A DNA stretch of 60,418 nucleotides from Chitinophaga pinensis (GTDB lineage: Bacteria > Bacteroidota > Bacteroidia > UBA4408): contig CAMBZU010000008.1 of NCBI GenBank assembly GCA_945872355.1, positions 1-60,418 on the forward strand. Direction: 5' to 3'. The notes beneath the pieces are model-generated. The model was not told the origin of the DNA, made no database searches, and worked only from the letters and a program-made list of their open reading frames with translations. A program made the translations under genes and the position numbers. The first letter of the stretch is position 1. Every line of letters begins with the position of its first letter. Positions 28,536-38,279 of the stretch are shown here, in pieces.

Positions 28536-29474
28536 ATGGAATCTCCAGTAAAAATATTTTCAGGCACACAATCGATGTATCTTTCAACGGATATTGCTGC
28601 TAGTTATGGTCAGGAATTAGGCAAAATGACTGTTTCAAGATTTAGTGATGGTGAGTTTCAACCCTCTTTTGAAGAAACGGTAAGAGGAGCCGATGTTTTT
28701 ATTATTCAATCCACTTTTCCGCCTTCAGATAATTTATTTGAAATGCTGTTGATGATTGATGCGGCCAAGAGAGCATCTTCTAACCAAATTATTGCAGTAA
28801 TGCCATATTTTGGGTTTGCTCGTCAGGATAGAAAAGATAAACCAAGAGTTGCCATTGGGGCTAAACTGGTGGCCAATTTGTTAAGCTCTGCCGGTGTTAC
28901 GCGTATAATTACAATGGATTTGCATGCTGATCAAATACAAGGATTTTTTGATGTGCCAGTAGATCATTTGTATGCTTCAAGTATATTTTTGCCATACATA
29001 CAATCATTAAAATTGCCTAACTTAACAATGGCAGCGCCCGATATGGGTGGTTCTAAAAGAGCCAATGCTTATGCTAAATATTTAAATTCCGATATTGTAA
29101 TTTGCTACAAACAGCGTAAAGTAGCTAACAAAATTGAAAGCATGACTTTAATTGGTGATGTTGAAGGAAAAGATATTATTTTGGTTGACGATATTGTTGA
29201 CACTGCTGGCACTTTAGCAAAAGCTTCTGACATTATGATGGATAAAGGGGCTAACAGCGTTAGGGCTGTTTGTACACATCCAATATTGTCGGGTAGAGCC
29301 TATGAAATCATCGAAAAATCTCAGTTGACAGAACTTATTGTGACGGATACCATTCCTTTAAAGAAAGATGAAGTAACTAATAAAATTAAAGTGTTAACAG
29401 TGGCTGATTTATTTGCCGATGTGTTTAAAAGAGTACATAATTTTGAATCGATAAGTTCCTATTTTATTTCTTAA
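28536..29474 (+). CDS. prs: Ribose-phosphate pyrophosphokinase (PRPP synthase)
   Basis: 312 residues, class I length. It transfers pyrophosphate from ATP to ribose 5-phosphate to give PRPP for nucleotide, histidine and tryptophan synthesis. Motifs are FSDGEFQPSFEETVRG, the RQDRKDKPR flexible-loop segment near 95, the metal-binding DLHADQIQGFFDVPVDHLYA near 130 and the PRPP loop LVDDIVDTAGTL near 218. rplY follows after 80 bases, the prs-rplY order seen in many Bacteroidota. Good promoter at 28482-28513. Confidence 0.97.
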   Translation: MESPVKIFSGTQSMYLSTDIAASYGQELGKMTVSRFSDGEFQPSFEETVRGADVFIIQSTFPPSDNLFEMLLMIDAAKRASSNQIIAVMPYFGFARQDRKDKPRVAIGAKLVANLLSSAGVTRIITMDLHADQIQGFFDVPVDHLYASSIFLPYIQSLKLPNLTMAAPDMGGSKRANAYAKYLNSDIVICYKQRKVANKIESMTLIGDVEGKDIILVDDIVDTAGTLAKASDIMMDKGANSVRAVCTHPILSGRAYEIIEKSQLTELIVTDTIPLKKDEVTNKIKVLTVADLFADVFKRVHNFESISSYFIS

Positions 29475-29554
29475 AATATTACCCGCATACAATAATAACA
29501 ATATAACTAAGGCAATGGCGGGATTTGCTGAGGTTAAAATAAAAAACAAATTAA

Positions 29555-30145
29555 ATGAAATCAGTATCTATTAGCGGTTTGTCAAGAACAAACGTAGGGA
29601 AAAAAGATGCGAAAGCTGTGCGCAATGCAGGTTTTGTACCGTGTGTGCTTTACGGAGGTAAAGTTCAAAAATCATTTTCAATTAAGTATAACGATTTATT
29701 GCCTTTGGTATACACACCAGAAGTTTTAACTGTTGATTTAACTATTGATGGAACAACTTACAAAGCATTAATGCAAGAAATTCAGTTTAATCCAATCAAC
29801 GATAAAATTGTGCATATCGACTTTTTAGAAATGTTCGATAGCAAGCCTGTATTTATTGATATTCCAGTGCACACAACGGGTAATTCAATAGGTGTTAAAG
29901 CGGGTGGTAAATTAACTTTGAATGTTAGAAAATTGAAAGTAAAAGCTTTACCAGCTAATTTACCTGATAGCATCGAAATTAAAATTGATGATTTAGATAT
30001 CGGAAAAAGTATTAGAGTTATTGATATACCTGTAAGTAATATTGAATTGTTAGATACGCCAAATATGGTTGTAGTTACTATTAAGGCAACACGTAACATG
30101 GCTTCTGCAGCAACTGACGCAGCAAAAGCTCCAGGAAAGAAATAA
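29555..30145 (+). CDS. rplY: 50S ribosomal protein L25/general stress protein Ctc
   Basis: 196 residues. The N-terminal L25 domain (1-90) binds 5S rRNA (AVRNAGFVPCVLYGG near 20, then QEIQFNPINDKIVHIDFLE near 75). A TL5/Ctc-type beta domain (about 95-180) follows (PVHTTGNSIGVKAGG, then LPDSIEIKIDDLDIGKSI). An alanine/lysine tail ends the protein. It is a long Ctc form rather than the short E. coli L25. A strong terminator follows at 30162-30197. Confidence 0.95.
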   Translation: MKSVSISGLSRTNVGKKDAKAVRNAGFVPCVLYGGKVQKSFSIKYNDLLPLVYTPEVLTVDLTIDGTTYKALMQEIQFNPINDKIVHIDFLEMFDSKPVFIDIPVHTTGNSIGVKAGGKLTLNVRKLKVKALPANLPDSIEIKIDDLDIGKSIRVIDIPVSNIELLDTPNMVVVTIKATRNMASAATDAAKAPGKK

Positions 30146-30161
30146 ACTGAAATTACTATTT

Positions 30162-30197
30162 AAAAGGGATGCAAACTTATTTTGTATCCCTTTTTTT
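30162..30197 (+). terminator. Intrinsic terminator after rplY
   Basis: A 14-bp stem with one G-U pair (30162-30175 with 30181-30194), a 5-base loop CTTAT, and a T tract through 30197. The A-rich left arm would let it work in both directions. Confidence 0.85.
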
Positions 30198-30234
30198 GTT
30201 ATTAGTTTAAAAATCACATTTAATTTCCTTTTAG

Positions 30235-30242
30235 TACATTCG
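30235..30242 (+). promoter_or_regulatory. Variant -7 box TACATTCG before the small lipoprotein gene
   Basis: TACATTCG differs from TAnnTTTG by one base and lies 15 bases before the ATG at 30258, the position expected for a short leader. It is one of four TAnnTTCG boxes in the window. Confidence 0.45.
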
Positions 30243-30257
30243 CTTTAAATTCATAGT

Positions 30258-30602
30258 ATGAAAAATAACAATTATTTATCTTTGGCACTGTGTTTGTTAA
30301 TTGCGGCCTGTGGTACAAGTAAAAAAACTACTACCGCACCTATTGTTAGTGTTGTTGAGGTAAGCTATAAAAAAAATATTTTACCAATTATTGAAAGTAA
30401 GTGTGCAGTTGCTGGCTGTCACATACAAGGTTTTTATGAAGGCGATTTTACTATTTTTGAAACGTTGAAAAAGCAAGTGGACAGGGGTAAATTTAAAAGA
30501 CTTGTGATTGAAAATAAAAGTATGCCACCAGATCAACCTTTAGAAAGTAAAGATTTAAAATTAATAGAAGCTTGGCTTCAACAGGGAGGAAATAACAATT
30601 AA
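30258..30602 (+). CDS. Small lipoprotein with cytochrome c-like CX4CH motif
   Basis: 114 residues. A lipoprotein signal ends in LLIAAC, so C18 is the probable lipidated residue. After a short linker, YKKNILPIIESKCAVAGCH carries C49-A-V-A-G-C54-H55, a CX4CH motif, and SMPP (M89) follows at the place a distal methionine ligand would occupy in a monohaem cytochrome. The size and motif order match small c-type cytochrome domains except for the CX4CH spacing. The same motif form occurs in the YncE-like protein at 21051-22550. It is followed after 22 bases by a YceI gene. Haem binding is unproven. Confidence 0.8.
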   Translation: MKNNNYLSLALCLLIAACGTSKKTTTAPIVSVVEVSYKKNILPIIESKCAVAGCHIQGFYEGDFTIFETLKKQVDRGKFKRLVIENKSMPPDQPLESKDLKLIEAWLQQGGNNN

Positions 30603-30624
30603 TAAACCCAAAATAAATATCAAT

Positions 30625-31173
30625 ATGAAAAAAGTAATTGCCATTGCAACGCTAATTATTGCTGGATATGCCAGCATGAATGCACAAATTTACAAATCGA
30701 AAAAAGATGAGGTTAAGGTGAGTTTTTTTTCTTCAACACCTATTGAAGATATTTCAGCTTTAAACAGCTCATCCACTTCTTTCATTGCCGCAGATTCAAT
30801 TAAAATCTCTTTAGCCAATACTGGTTTCATTTTTAAAAGTCCATTAATGCAAGAGCATTTTAATGAAAATTATATGGAGAGTTCAAAGTATCCAAAATCA
30901 ACTTTTAGAGGTAAAATAAATGAAAGCCCCGATTTAAGTAAAGATGGAACTTATAAAGTAACATGCACTGGAATGATGTATATGCATGGGGTAGAAAAAT
31001 TAATTACTGTGCCTGGTAATATTACTGTTAACGCAGGAGATGTGCATTTGGTAGCTAACTTTAAAGCTAAATTAGATGACTATAAAATAGCCAGACCTAA
31101 AATGGTTATGGATAAAATTGCAGAAGAAATTGATATAAAAATTGATGCTACTTACAACGCATACAAGAAATAG
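30625..31173 (+). CDS. YceI-family periplasmic protein
   Basis: 182 residues. Residues 1-20 are a signal peptide ending in MNAQ. The remainder has the YceI lipocalin-like barrel signature: KVSFFSSTPIEDI, IKISLANTGFIFKSPLMQEHFNENYM, YPKSTFRGKI and TVPGNITV. YceI proteins bind polyprenoid or other hydrophobic ligands. It lies 22 bases behind the small haem-motif lipoprotein with no promoter box between, so they are probably co-transcribed; cytochrome-YceI linkage is common. A terminator follows. Confidence 0.9.
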   Translation: MKKVIAIATLIIAGYASMNAQIYKSKKDEVKVSFFSSTPIEDISALNSSSTSFIAADSIKISLANTGFIFKSPLMQEHFNENYMESSKYPKSTFRGKINESPDLSKDGTYKVTCTGMMYMHGVEKLITVPGNITVNAGDVHLVANFKAKLDDYKIARPKMVMDKIAEEIDIKIDATYNAYKK

Positions 31174-31191
31174 TCACTAACAACAATTAAT

Positions 31192-31228
31192 AAAAAAGCT
31201 CCTGTAAATATTTACAGGAGCTTTTTTT
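31192..31228. terminator. Bidirectional intrinsic terminator between yceI and the E1 gene
   Basis: A perfect 17-bp inverted repeat (31192-31208 with 31211-31227) with A tract on the left and T tract on the right, placed between convergent genes. It can end transcription from both sides. Confidence 0.9.
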
Positions 31229-31245
31229 GTGGCATATACTAAATA

Positions 31246-33660
31246 CTAATAAATGGCAGGAAATTGCGATGGATTTGTCTCATACATGATGGCATACACT
31301 GCATCAAAAACATCTTCAACAGATGGTTTACTAAAGTAATCTCCATCAGAGCCATAAGCTGGTCGGTGCGCCTTGGCTGTTAATGTTGCAGGTTTAGCAT
31401 CTAAATATTGATAAGCGTTTTGTTCTTCAACAATTTGTTGCAAAATAAATGCTGAAGCACCACCTGGCACATCTTCATCTAAAACCAATAATTTATTGGT
31501 GCGTTTAACCGATTCCACAATAAGGTGATTAACATCAAAAGGTAATAAGGTTTGTACATCGATAAGTTCTACGTTTATTCCCATGGCTTCTAACTGTTCA
31601 CATGCGTCTGAAGCTATTCTGCAAGTGCTACCATAAGTAACTATGGTGATATCTTTTCCTTGCCGTAAAATTTCAGGGACACCCAATGGTGTTTTAAATT
31701 CACCTAAATTGATAGGCATTTTTTCTTTTAAACGATAGCCGTTCAAAGGTTCTACAATTACTCCTGGCTCATCGCCTTGCAACAATAAATTATAAAATCC
31801 TGCGGCTTGGGTCATGTTGCGAGGCACACAAATATTTACACCTCTAAGCGCATGAATAATGGTTCCCATAGGTGAACCACTGTGCCAAATGCCTTCTAAC
31901 CGATGGCCGCGTGTTCTAATAATTAAAGGAGATTTTTGTCCGCCTTTGGTACGGTATTGCAGTGTGGCTAAATCATCACTTAAAATTTGTAAACCATATA
32001 AAAAGTAATCTAAATATTGAATTTCGGCAATGGGGCGCAAGCCGCGCATGGCCATGCCAATGCCTTGACCCATGATAGAAGCTTCTCTAATGCCAGTATC
32101 GCTTACACGCAAAATGCCATATTTTTCTTGTAATCTTTCACATCCTTGATTTACATCGCCAATGCCACCAACATCTTCACCAAAAATTAATACTTCGGGT
32201 CTGGTGGCAAGCAAATGGTCAAAATTATCACGTATAATTTCACGTGCATCCACCATTTTTGATTCACTATTATATTCAGGTGCTACCGCTTTAATATTGG
32301 ATAAAGCTTGGGCTGATTGGCTGTGCAAATGACTGCTGTATTTTTCAGTACACTCAGTTAATGATTGCTGATAAAAGTTTTTCAATGCGCCATTTACTTC
32401 GTTTCCTTCTGCTCTAGTAATTCTAATGGCTTTTCTGATAGTAGCATGAATATCACGTCTGATAGGATCCATACCAGCATTGAAATTTGCTTTCAGTGCG
32501 CTCAGTGCATCATGATGTTTGCTTTTGCTGATTGCTTCATCAAGCAAGCTATTGAAAGTATTTATTTCTTCTTTAATTGGGTCTAAAAAAGCTTTCCATG
32601 CAGCCGATTTGGCATCTTTTACTTTTAGTTTAGCCTCATTTTCAATTTTGATTAATTCTTCTTCAGAGGCCAATGCATTTTTAAGCATCCATTCGCGCAT
32701 TTGTTTGATGCAATCAAAGTCGGCTTCCCATTGTAAACGTTCTTTGTTTTTATAACGTTCATGACTTCCTGAGGTGCTGTGTCCTTGCGGTTGCGTTAAT
32801 TCTTCCACATGGATTAACACAGGCACATGTTGCTCGCGGGCAATGGCAGTGGCTTTTTCAAAGGTTTCGCACAAGGCCACATAATCCCAACCTTTAACCT
32901 TAAAAATTTCAAAACCGTTGGTGTTTTCTTCTTTTTGAAAACCTTTCAATACTTCTGAAATGCTTTCTTTGGTGGTTTGATATTTTTTAGGTACAGAAAT
33001 GCCATGCCCATCATCCCAAACACACATTACCATGGGCACTTGCAACACACCAGCAGCATTAATAGTTTCCCAAAATAAACCTTCGGAAGTACTAGCATCA
33101 CCAATCGTTCCAAAAGCAATTTCATTTCCTTTGTTTGAGAAATTTGTAAAACCTTCTAAGCCTGGTACATTTCTATATATTTTTGATGCTTGCGCTAAGC
33201 CTAATAAACGGGGCATTTGACCTGCAGTAGGGGAGATGTCGGCAGAGGAGTTTTTTATTTGAGTTAAATTTTTCCACGAGCCATCATCATTTAAACTGCG
33301 TGTAGCAAAGTGACCACCCATTTGTCGTCCACCAGAAGTTGGATCAGCATTTACATCTGCGTGTGCATACAATCCAGCAAACCATTGTTGCAAGGTAAGA
33401 TTTTCGGTCGCAAACATAAAGGTTTGATCTCTATAATATCCTGATCGAAAATCACCAGCCTTAAAACTTCTGGCCATAGCTAGTTGTGCTACTTCTTTGC
33501 CATCGCCAAAAATACCGAATTTTGCTTTGCCAGTAAGCACTTCCTTTCTTCCCAATAAACTAGCTTCGCGGCTCTCCATAGCGATTTGGTAATCGTTAAT
33601 TACCATTTGTTTAAAATCTTCAAAAGGAGGGCTTGTAACTTTTGAGGTTTCTTTTGACAT
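31246..33660 (-). CDS. Fused 2-oxoacid dehydrogenase E1 (alpha plus beta), branched-chain type
   Basis: 804 residues. The N-terminal half (about 1-390) is the thiamine-diphosphate alpha subunit: GRQMGGHF near 111 and the TPP motif GDASTSEGLFWETIN starting near 187. A linker follows. The C-terminal half (about 460-804) is the beta subunit with FGEDVGGIGDVNQG, IRTRGHRLEG and VLDEDVPGG. It resembles 2-oxoisovalerate (branched-chain) dehydrogenase E1, which decarboxylates the oxoacid and transfers the acyl group to E2 lipoate. Alpha-beta fusion is common in Bacteroidota. E2 and E3 are not in the window. Pyruvate or broad specificity cannot be excluded. Confidence 0.92.
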   Translation of the reverse strand: MSKETSKVTSPPFEDFKQMVINDYQIAMESREASLLGRKEVLTGKAKFGIFGDGKEVAQLAMARSFKAGDFRSGYYRDQTFMFATENLTLQQWFAGLYAHADVNADPTSGGRQMGGHFATRSLNDDGSWKNLTQIKNSSADISPTAGQMPRLLGLAQASKIYRNVPGLEGFTNFSNKGNEIAFGTIGDASTSEGLFWETINAAGVLQVPMVMCVWDDGHGISVPKKYQTTKESISEVLKGFQKEENTNGFEIFKVKGWDYVALCETFEKATAIAREQHVPVLIHVEELTQPQGHSTSGSHERYKNKERLQWEADFDCIKQMREWMLKNALASEEELIKIENEAKLKVKDAKSAAWKAFLDPIKEEINTFNSLLDEAISKSKHHDALSALKANFNAGMDPIRRDIHATIRKAIRITRAEGNEVNGALKNFYQQSLTECTEKYSSHLHSQSAQALSNIKAVAPEYNSESKMVDAREIIRDNFDHLLATRPEVLIFGEDVGGIGDVNQGCERLQEKYGILRVSDTGIREASIMGQGIGMAMRGLRPIAEIQYLDYFLYGLQILSDDLATLQYRTKGGQKSPLIIRTRGHRLEGIWHSGSPMGTIIHALRGVNICVPRNMTQAAGFYNLLLQGDEPGVIVEPLNGYRLKEKMPINLGEFKTPLGVPEILRQGKDITIVTYGSTCRIASDACEQLEAMGINVELIDVQTLLPFDVNHLIVESVKRTNKLLVLDEDVPGGASAFILQQIVEEQNAYQYLDAKPATLTAKAHRPAYGSDGDYFSKPSVEDVFDAVYAIMYETNPSQFPAIY

Positions 33661-33697
33661 GTTATATTTTTAAAATAATTGATTCACCTATTTTGAG

Positions 33698-33705
33698 CAA
33701 ATATA
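33698..33705 (-). promoter_or_regulatory. -7 promoter box of the E1 gene
   Basis: Minus-strand TATATTTG, 37 bases before the ATG at 33660; predicted leader about 34 bases. Confidence 0.5.
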
Positions 33706-33778
33706 ATAAAAAAGATGCTTTTTTAGTGAGTTTGAAGAAATTCAGTTTTGTATTAATTAGTGAGAAATTTAAATGAAA

Positions 33779-34492
33779 CTAGCTGAAGTTCATTTTTTTA
33801 AAATTTACAATACTTACAATATGCATTGCAGCTGTTTCTGTTCTTAGCCTTGAGCTTCCTAGGTTTAATGGCTTATACCCTTTTTGGCTGGCTGTTGTAA
33901 TTTCTTTTGGTGTAAAGTCACCTTCGGGGCCAACCAAAAAAAGGTTGTGGTTTTTGCTGGTATTAAATTCATGTAAATTACTTGTTGCAGGCGCTTCACC
34001 AAAACAAATAAACGCTTGTTGCAAATTTGGTTTGGCTATAAAATCATTAAATAAAATGACTTCATTTATTTTTGGTAAGTAGCATTTTAAAGATTGTTTC
34101 ATGGCTGAGATAGCCACTTTCATTAATCTTTCTGTTTTTATTTCTTTGCGTTCTGACCTTGCACAAATTAAAGGAGTAATTTCATCAATACCCATTTCTA
34201 CAGCTTTTTCGAGGAACCATTCCATTCTGTCCATACTTTTTGTTGGCGCTATAGCTAAATGTAAACTGTAATTATTTTCTTTTGGGTAAGTAGTTTCTTG
34301 GGTAATAGCAATTACACATTTTTTATGATTTACATCAATTAATTCTGCAGTAAAAAAACTGCCATTGCCATTGGTAATATTGATGATGTCTCCTGATTTT
34401 AAGCGTAATACTTGTGCACAATGTCTTGATTCTTCTTCATTTAAAATTTGTGTTGTATTTACTAATAGGTTAGGCTGATAGAAAAGTTGCAT
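33779..34492 (-). CDS. rsmE: 16S rRNA (uracil1498-N3)-methyltransferase
   Basis: 237 residues, normal RsmE length. It methylates U1498 of 16S rRNA. The N-terminal PUA-like part (HCAQVLRLKSGDIINITNG) is followed by the SPOUT knot: KSMDRMEWFLEKAVEMGIDEI, CARSERKEI, then LVGPEGDFTPKEI and the C-terminal LGSSRLRTETAA SAM-binding loop. It lies 4 bases behind the NtrY-like kinase and is co-transcribed with it. Confidence 0.96.
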   Translation of the reverse strand: MQLFYQPNLLVNTTQILNEEESRHCAQVLRLKSGDIINITNGNGSFFTAELIDVNHKKCVIAITQETTYPKENNYSLHLAIAPTKSMDRMEWFLEKAVEMGIDEITPLICARSERKEIKTERLMKVAISAMKQSLKCYLPKINEVILFNDFIAKPNLQQAFICFGEAPATSNLHEFNTSKNHNLFLVGPEGDFTPKEITTASQKGYKPLNLGSSRLRTETAAMHIVSIVNFKKMNFS

Positions 34493-34496
34493 AGTA

Positions 34497-37400
34497 TTAA
34501 TTTTGCTGAGTCATTGGGAATCTTAATTCAAAAGTGGTTCCTTTATTTTGAATAGAGGTAAATGTAATGTTGCTGTTTATGTTTTCGAGTATACTTTTTA
34601 CCATGGCTAAGCCTAAGCCCATTCCGCCTGTTTTAGTGGTAAAATTTGGAATAAAAATCATTTTTTTCTGATCTTCATCCATTCCAATTCCATTGTCAAT
34701 GATTTGCACAAGAATATTGTTTTTTTCTTCTTTAAGATTGATTTCTATTATTCCTTTATTGTCAGTATTGATAGCTTGTATGGCATTTTTGATGAGGTTG
34801 TTAAATACGCGCAACAATTGTTCTTTGTCTGCCTGTAAAGTGTCGTTATTGGTGTGTTGGTTAAATATGATTTCACTTGAAGTAGTTGTTCTAAAAAGAG
34901 TAACTGCATTTTGTATTACTTCGCTTAATTTAACCTGTGTTAATTTGGGTTTAGGCATTACTGCAAAATTGCTAAATTCGCTTGCAATTTGTGCTAAAGT
35001 ATCAACTTGCTCAATAAGCATGCTTGTAAATTTTTTGAACTTTTCATCAAATTGCGGGCTTTTTTCCTCGTAGGCACGTTGTATGAGTTGGGCATTTAAT
35101 CGCAATGGTGTAAGCGGATTTTTTATTTCATGTGCAACTTGTTTAGCCATTTCGCGCCAAGCACTTTCTCTTTCGCTTTTTGCTAACCTTTCGGCACTTT
35201 CGCCTAATTCCAAAATCATTCTATTGTATTCTATAATTAAGTTGCCAATTTCATCATTGTTCTCCCAAAGAATGGGTTCATTTTTTTTGCCTAAACTAAT
35301 ATTAGCCAACTTTTGTTGCAACATGTGCAAAGGGCCTGTAATTCTATTGGCAATGAAAAGTGTAACAAGCAAAGAAATTACAATCAGAAAAACATAAATA
35401 TTAATTAAGGTTACTAAAAGTGTAGATATTTCATTTTCTAATGCTGCTTGTTTTGCAAAATAAGGGATGTTTAAATAGCCCATCAACTTGTTATTGCTGT
35501 TCACAAATGGGATATAGGCCGATAGGTAATTTAAATTTCCTATTTGTTCTTTATTGATGAATTGTGCTTGTTTATTGATAACCATTTGTAGGTAAGCTTC
35601 GGGATTCATTTTTTCTGAAATTAATCCTTCTTCAATAATTTTAGGACGTGATAGCGCAATAAGATTTCCATCTGGATCATAAAGATTGATATCGGCTAAA
35701 AATACATTCGAAAATTTTGAAAGTATATAAGTAAGATATTCGGCTGAAGAAAATGAAATGCTATTTTCATCGCCTAATTTATATTCAACTTCACGGAGCA
35801 CAGATTGTAATCTTTCAGTTAGGTTTTCGGAATTTTTTTGTTCGTATTGTTTAACAATAAAGTAAACAGTTCCTAAGCCAAAAAGTATTAAAGCAACCAA
35901 AACCATTGCTATTGGCAAGGATTGAATTCGATTTCGAAGCGTGTATTTTTTTAAGGATAATATTCTATCAGGATTTACAATTGCGATCAGCAATAAAAAG
36001 AGTAATGAATAAATAGAAAAAAGGTAAGAGAAAAAGGTGAGTGCATTAAACCAATTTTCATTTTTGATACTCACCAAATAGGTGCTTTTGCTGGTTTTTA
36101 ATGCGTAATGTTTGTAATCTCTAAAATCGAAAAATAGATTTGTTGAATGATGCTTTGCATTGTTATAGAATGAAAGTTGAGCGTTGTAAATAAATTTGCC
36201 GTGGTGCTTGGTAAGCAAACTATCTCTGTAAATAGCAAAAGATAAATTGCTAAATTCTTTTTGATTATCAACGGTATTATCTAAAAGCAATAGTGGAAAT
36301 CCAATTTCATCGGAGAGATATTTTGAATCGGCTTCAATAAATACATGTGCAATAAATTTACGCTGGTTATTTACGTTTTTATACAAATCATATTTTAGTA
36401 AAAAACCCGATTTAGCGCTTTTTTCGGCAGGTAAGTAACAGAAGTTGTTATTTTTGGTTTTAAAGAATAAATCCTCAAAAAAACTATATTTATCAAACAC
36501 AGCACCAGGCGATTTTGAGATAGGATTACAAAGTGAATCGTAGGCATAAAATCGGATATCAAATTTTTCCCAATATCCATTGAAGTATTTTTCTTTGAGT
36601 CGGTTTAGGAAAGTATTATCCTCGGCATTGTAATTTATGAGTGAATTAATAAGTAATGAATCTTTGGGTATTTTATTTTTTAAATCGAAAGAAAGAAATT
36701 CAGCAACTGGGTCACGCTCAATGGCTAAGTTTTCTGCTAAAAATTTGAGCTTTTGTTCATTGCTCAAGCCAATCTCATGGCGTATAATAAAAGTAGTAAA
36801 TACAGCAGCGAGTGTGATATAAAAAATAGATTTAGCAGTGTAATTGCTAGTATAAACATTGTACTCCAATATTTCTTGCAGCGCAAACCATGCCAGCGGA
36901 ATAAGCATGTATTTAAAAGGCACATTAAAAATTAAAAAAATTATAGCTAAGGTAATAGCAAGTAATGCAAAACCAGTTGTGATTTTTATGCTAAATTTCT
37001 TTTGTTGAATAATAAGTGCTTGACCTGCAAAATACAATGCAGTTAATAGCAAACCAATGCAGATATAACCTAAATAGCTGTATGAGTTTAAAGAAATAAG
37101 GTTGTTTACGTTAACATTAATTTTTGAGTCATTCACCAAACTGATCATTACATTTATGCAAAGCACAATGAGTAGGGCAAAGCCAATATTACTACCTGCT
37201 ATTATTTTGTAATTGCTTTTCTCCGATTTTAAATCAGATTTTACTTGCGAATATAAGCCGTAAAAATAGGCGGCTAAGAGCACAGCATGCATTAATAAAT
37301 CCCCTAAAGAGGGAATAAAAGCAGTATGCGCGTATATTGAAGGGCTAAATAATTCAGTATTGTAAAGCGTTTCGGGAAAATTAAACTTTAACATAGCCAC

Positions 37401-38174
37401 TCTAATTGCAGCTAATAATGCACCAAAACTTAAGTAATAAGCATAAAAACCCAATTGGTGTAGAAAATTAAAACAGAGTTTTTCGATGAGTAATGTTAGA
37501 AAAAGCAAAAAAGTTAAGAAGCTAATAATTTGTAGGTATTCTAACCACAAATGTGCCTCATTTTGCACTTTATCTAAAGTAAATAAATAATGTTTTTCCT
37601 TGCTTAAAATATCATGTGTAAATTTGCTTTTTACTTCAGTGATATTAGTGCTTACCGGCAAATGGAAGCCTATGGCAAACTCATCTTGCAGGTAATCATT
37701 GTTAAATGAATAATCATTTTTAATAAGTATAAGCCCAATAATTACTTTGTTATTTAGTTGCTTTCGTCTTACTTCAAAAAGGCCATTGTTTAGCTTTACA
37801 ATTTTACTGTCTAAACATATTTTTAGTAAGAAATTTTCGACAGGAATATGATTGTCTGACCAAAATTTTAATGAATCATTTTCATATATTAGTAATACAA
37901 AACCATCCGTATTATATAGCGACTCATAACTACTCAGTTGTTTTTTAAAAATATCGGCATAGTTGGTTGTTGCTATTTCTTTGCTAATGTTTGTAATAAG
38001 TTTTTCAACTGCTACTTCTTTTTGGTGTAGCGTTTTTTCGAAGCTTGCTATATGCGATTGCTCTGATTCTAAATGTGGGATGATTAATGATAGCAGAAGA
38101 CATACTAACAGCGAAATGCCAAACGCAACTATGGTTTGCTTATTAGTAAATAGAAAAGTTTTTTTTGGCATCAT
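34497..38174 (-). CDS. NtrY-like multi-pass membrane sensor histidine kinase
   Basis: 1225 residues from ATG 38174 (or ATG 38171). A longer frame to 38213 is rejected because its extra codons span the promoter box at 38180-38187. One hydrophobic helix lies near the N terminus, then a sensor region, a block of about eight helices (about 215-475), a second extracytoplasmic region, and further helices near 705 and 750. After another sensor segment come a helix, a HAMP domain (about 930-985), the phosphohistidine box AKQVAHEIKNPLTPLR and an HATPase with NLIKNAIQAI, DNGIGM and GGMGLGLAM. The HEIKNPLTP form resembles NtrY. No response regulator is adjacent; rsmE follows. Confidence 0.92.
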   Translation of the reverse strand: MMPKKTFLFTNKQTIVAFGISLLVCLLLSLIIPHLESEQSHIASFEKTLHQKEVAVEKLITNISKEIATTNYADIFKKQLSSYESLYNTDGFVLLIYENDSLKFWSDNHIPVENFLLKICLDSKIVKLNNGLFEVRRKQLNNKVIIGLILIKNDYSFNNDYLQDEFAIGFHLPVSTNITEVKSKFTHDILSKEKHYLFTLDKVQNEAHLWLEYLQIISFLTFLLFLTLLIEKLCFNFLHQLGFYAYYLSFGALLAAIRVAMLKFNFPETLYNTELFSPSIYAHTAFIPSLGDLLMHAVLLAAYFYGLYSQVKSDLKSEKSNYKIIAGSNIGFALLIVLCINVMISLVNDSKINVNVNNLISLNSYSYLGYICIGLLLTALYFAGQALIIQQKKFSIKITTGFALLAITLAIIFLIFNVPFKYMLIPLAWFALQEILEYNVYTSNYTAKSIFYITLAAVFTTFIIRHEIGLSNEQKLKFLAENLAIERDPVAEFLSFDLKNKIPKDSLLINSLINYNAEDNTFLNRLKEKYFNGYWEKFDIRFYAYDSLCNPISKSPGAVFDKYSFFEDLFFKTKNNNFCYLPAEKSAKSGFLLKYDLYKNVNNQRKFIAHVFIEADSKYLSDEIGFPLLLLDNTVDNQKEFSNLSFAIYRDSLLTKHHGKFIYNAQLSFYNNAKHHSTNLFFDFRDYKHYALKTSKSTYLVSIKNENWFNALTFFSYLFSIYSLLFLLLIAIVNPDRILSLKKYTLRNRIQSLPIAMVLVALILFGLGTVYFIVKQYEQKNSENLTERLQSVLREVEYKLGDENSISFSSAEYLTYILSKFSNVFLADINLYDPDGNLIALSRPKIIEEGLISEKMNPEAYLQMVINKQAQFINKEQIGNLNYLSAYIPFVNSNNKLMGYLNIPYFAKQAALENEISTLLVTLINIYVFLIVISLLVTLFIANRITGPLHMLQQKLANISLGKKNEPILWENNDEIGNLIIEYNRMILELGESAERLAKSERESAWREMAKQVAHEIKNPLTPLRLNAQLIQRAYEEKSPQFDEKFKKFTSMLIEQVDTLAQIASEFSNFAVMPKPKLTQVKLSEVIQNAVTLFRTTTSSEIIFNQHTNNDTLQADKEQLLRVFNNLIKNAIQAINTDNKGIIEINLKEEKNNILVQIIDNGIGMDEDQKKMIFIPNFTTKTGGMGLGLAMVKSILENINSNITFTSIQNKGTTFELRFPMTQQN

Positions 38175-38179
38175 TGAAG

Positions 38180-38187
38180 CAAAGATA
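38180..38187 (-). promoter_or_regulatory. -7 promoter box of the NtrY-like kinase
   Basis: Minus-strand TATCTTTG ends 5 bases before ATG 38174 (8 before ATG 38171), predicting a leaderless or nearly leaderless message. It settles the start codon. Confidence 0.5.
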
Positions 38188-38279
38188 ATTACAACATCAA
38201 CATATATAACCAATACATGAATTAATTATTTAATATTTAAATATTACAAAGTGAATTATAAACTTCATTACAAATGATT

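Noticed and set aside
28288-28587. Minus-strand frame of 99 codons overlapping the prs start
   Set aside because: It covers the prs promoter and first codons, has low-complexity content and no family resemblance.
38175-38213. N-terminal extension of the NtrY-like kinase to 38213
   Set aside because: The extra codons span the promoter box at 38180-38187 and would place polar and hydrophobic residues before the natural MPKK start.
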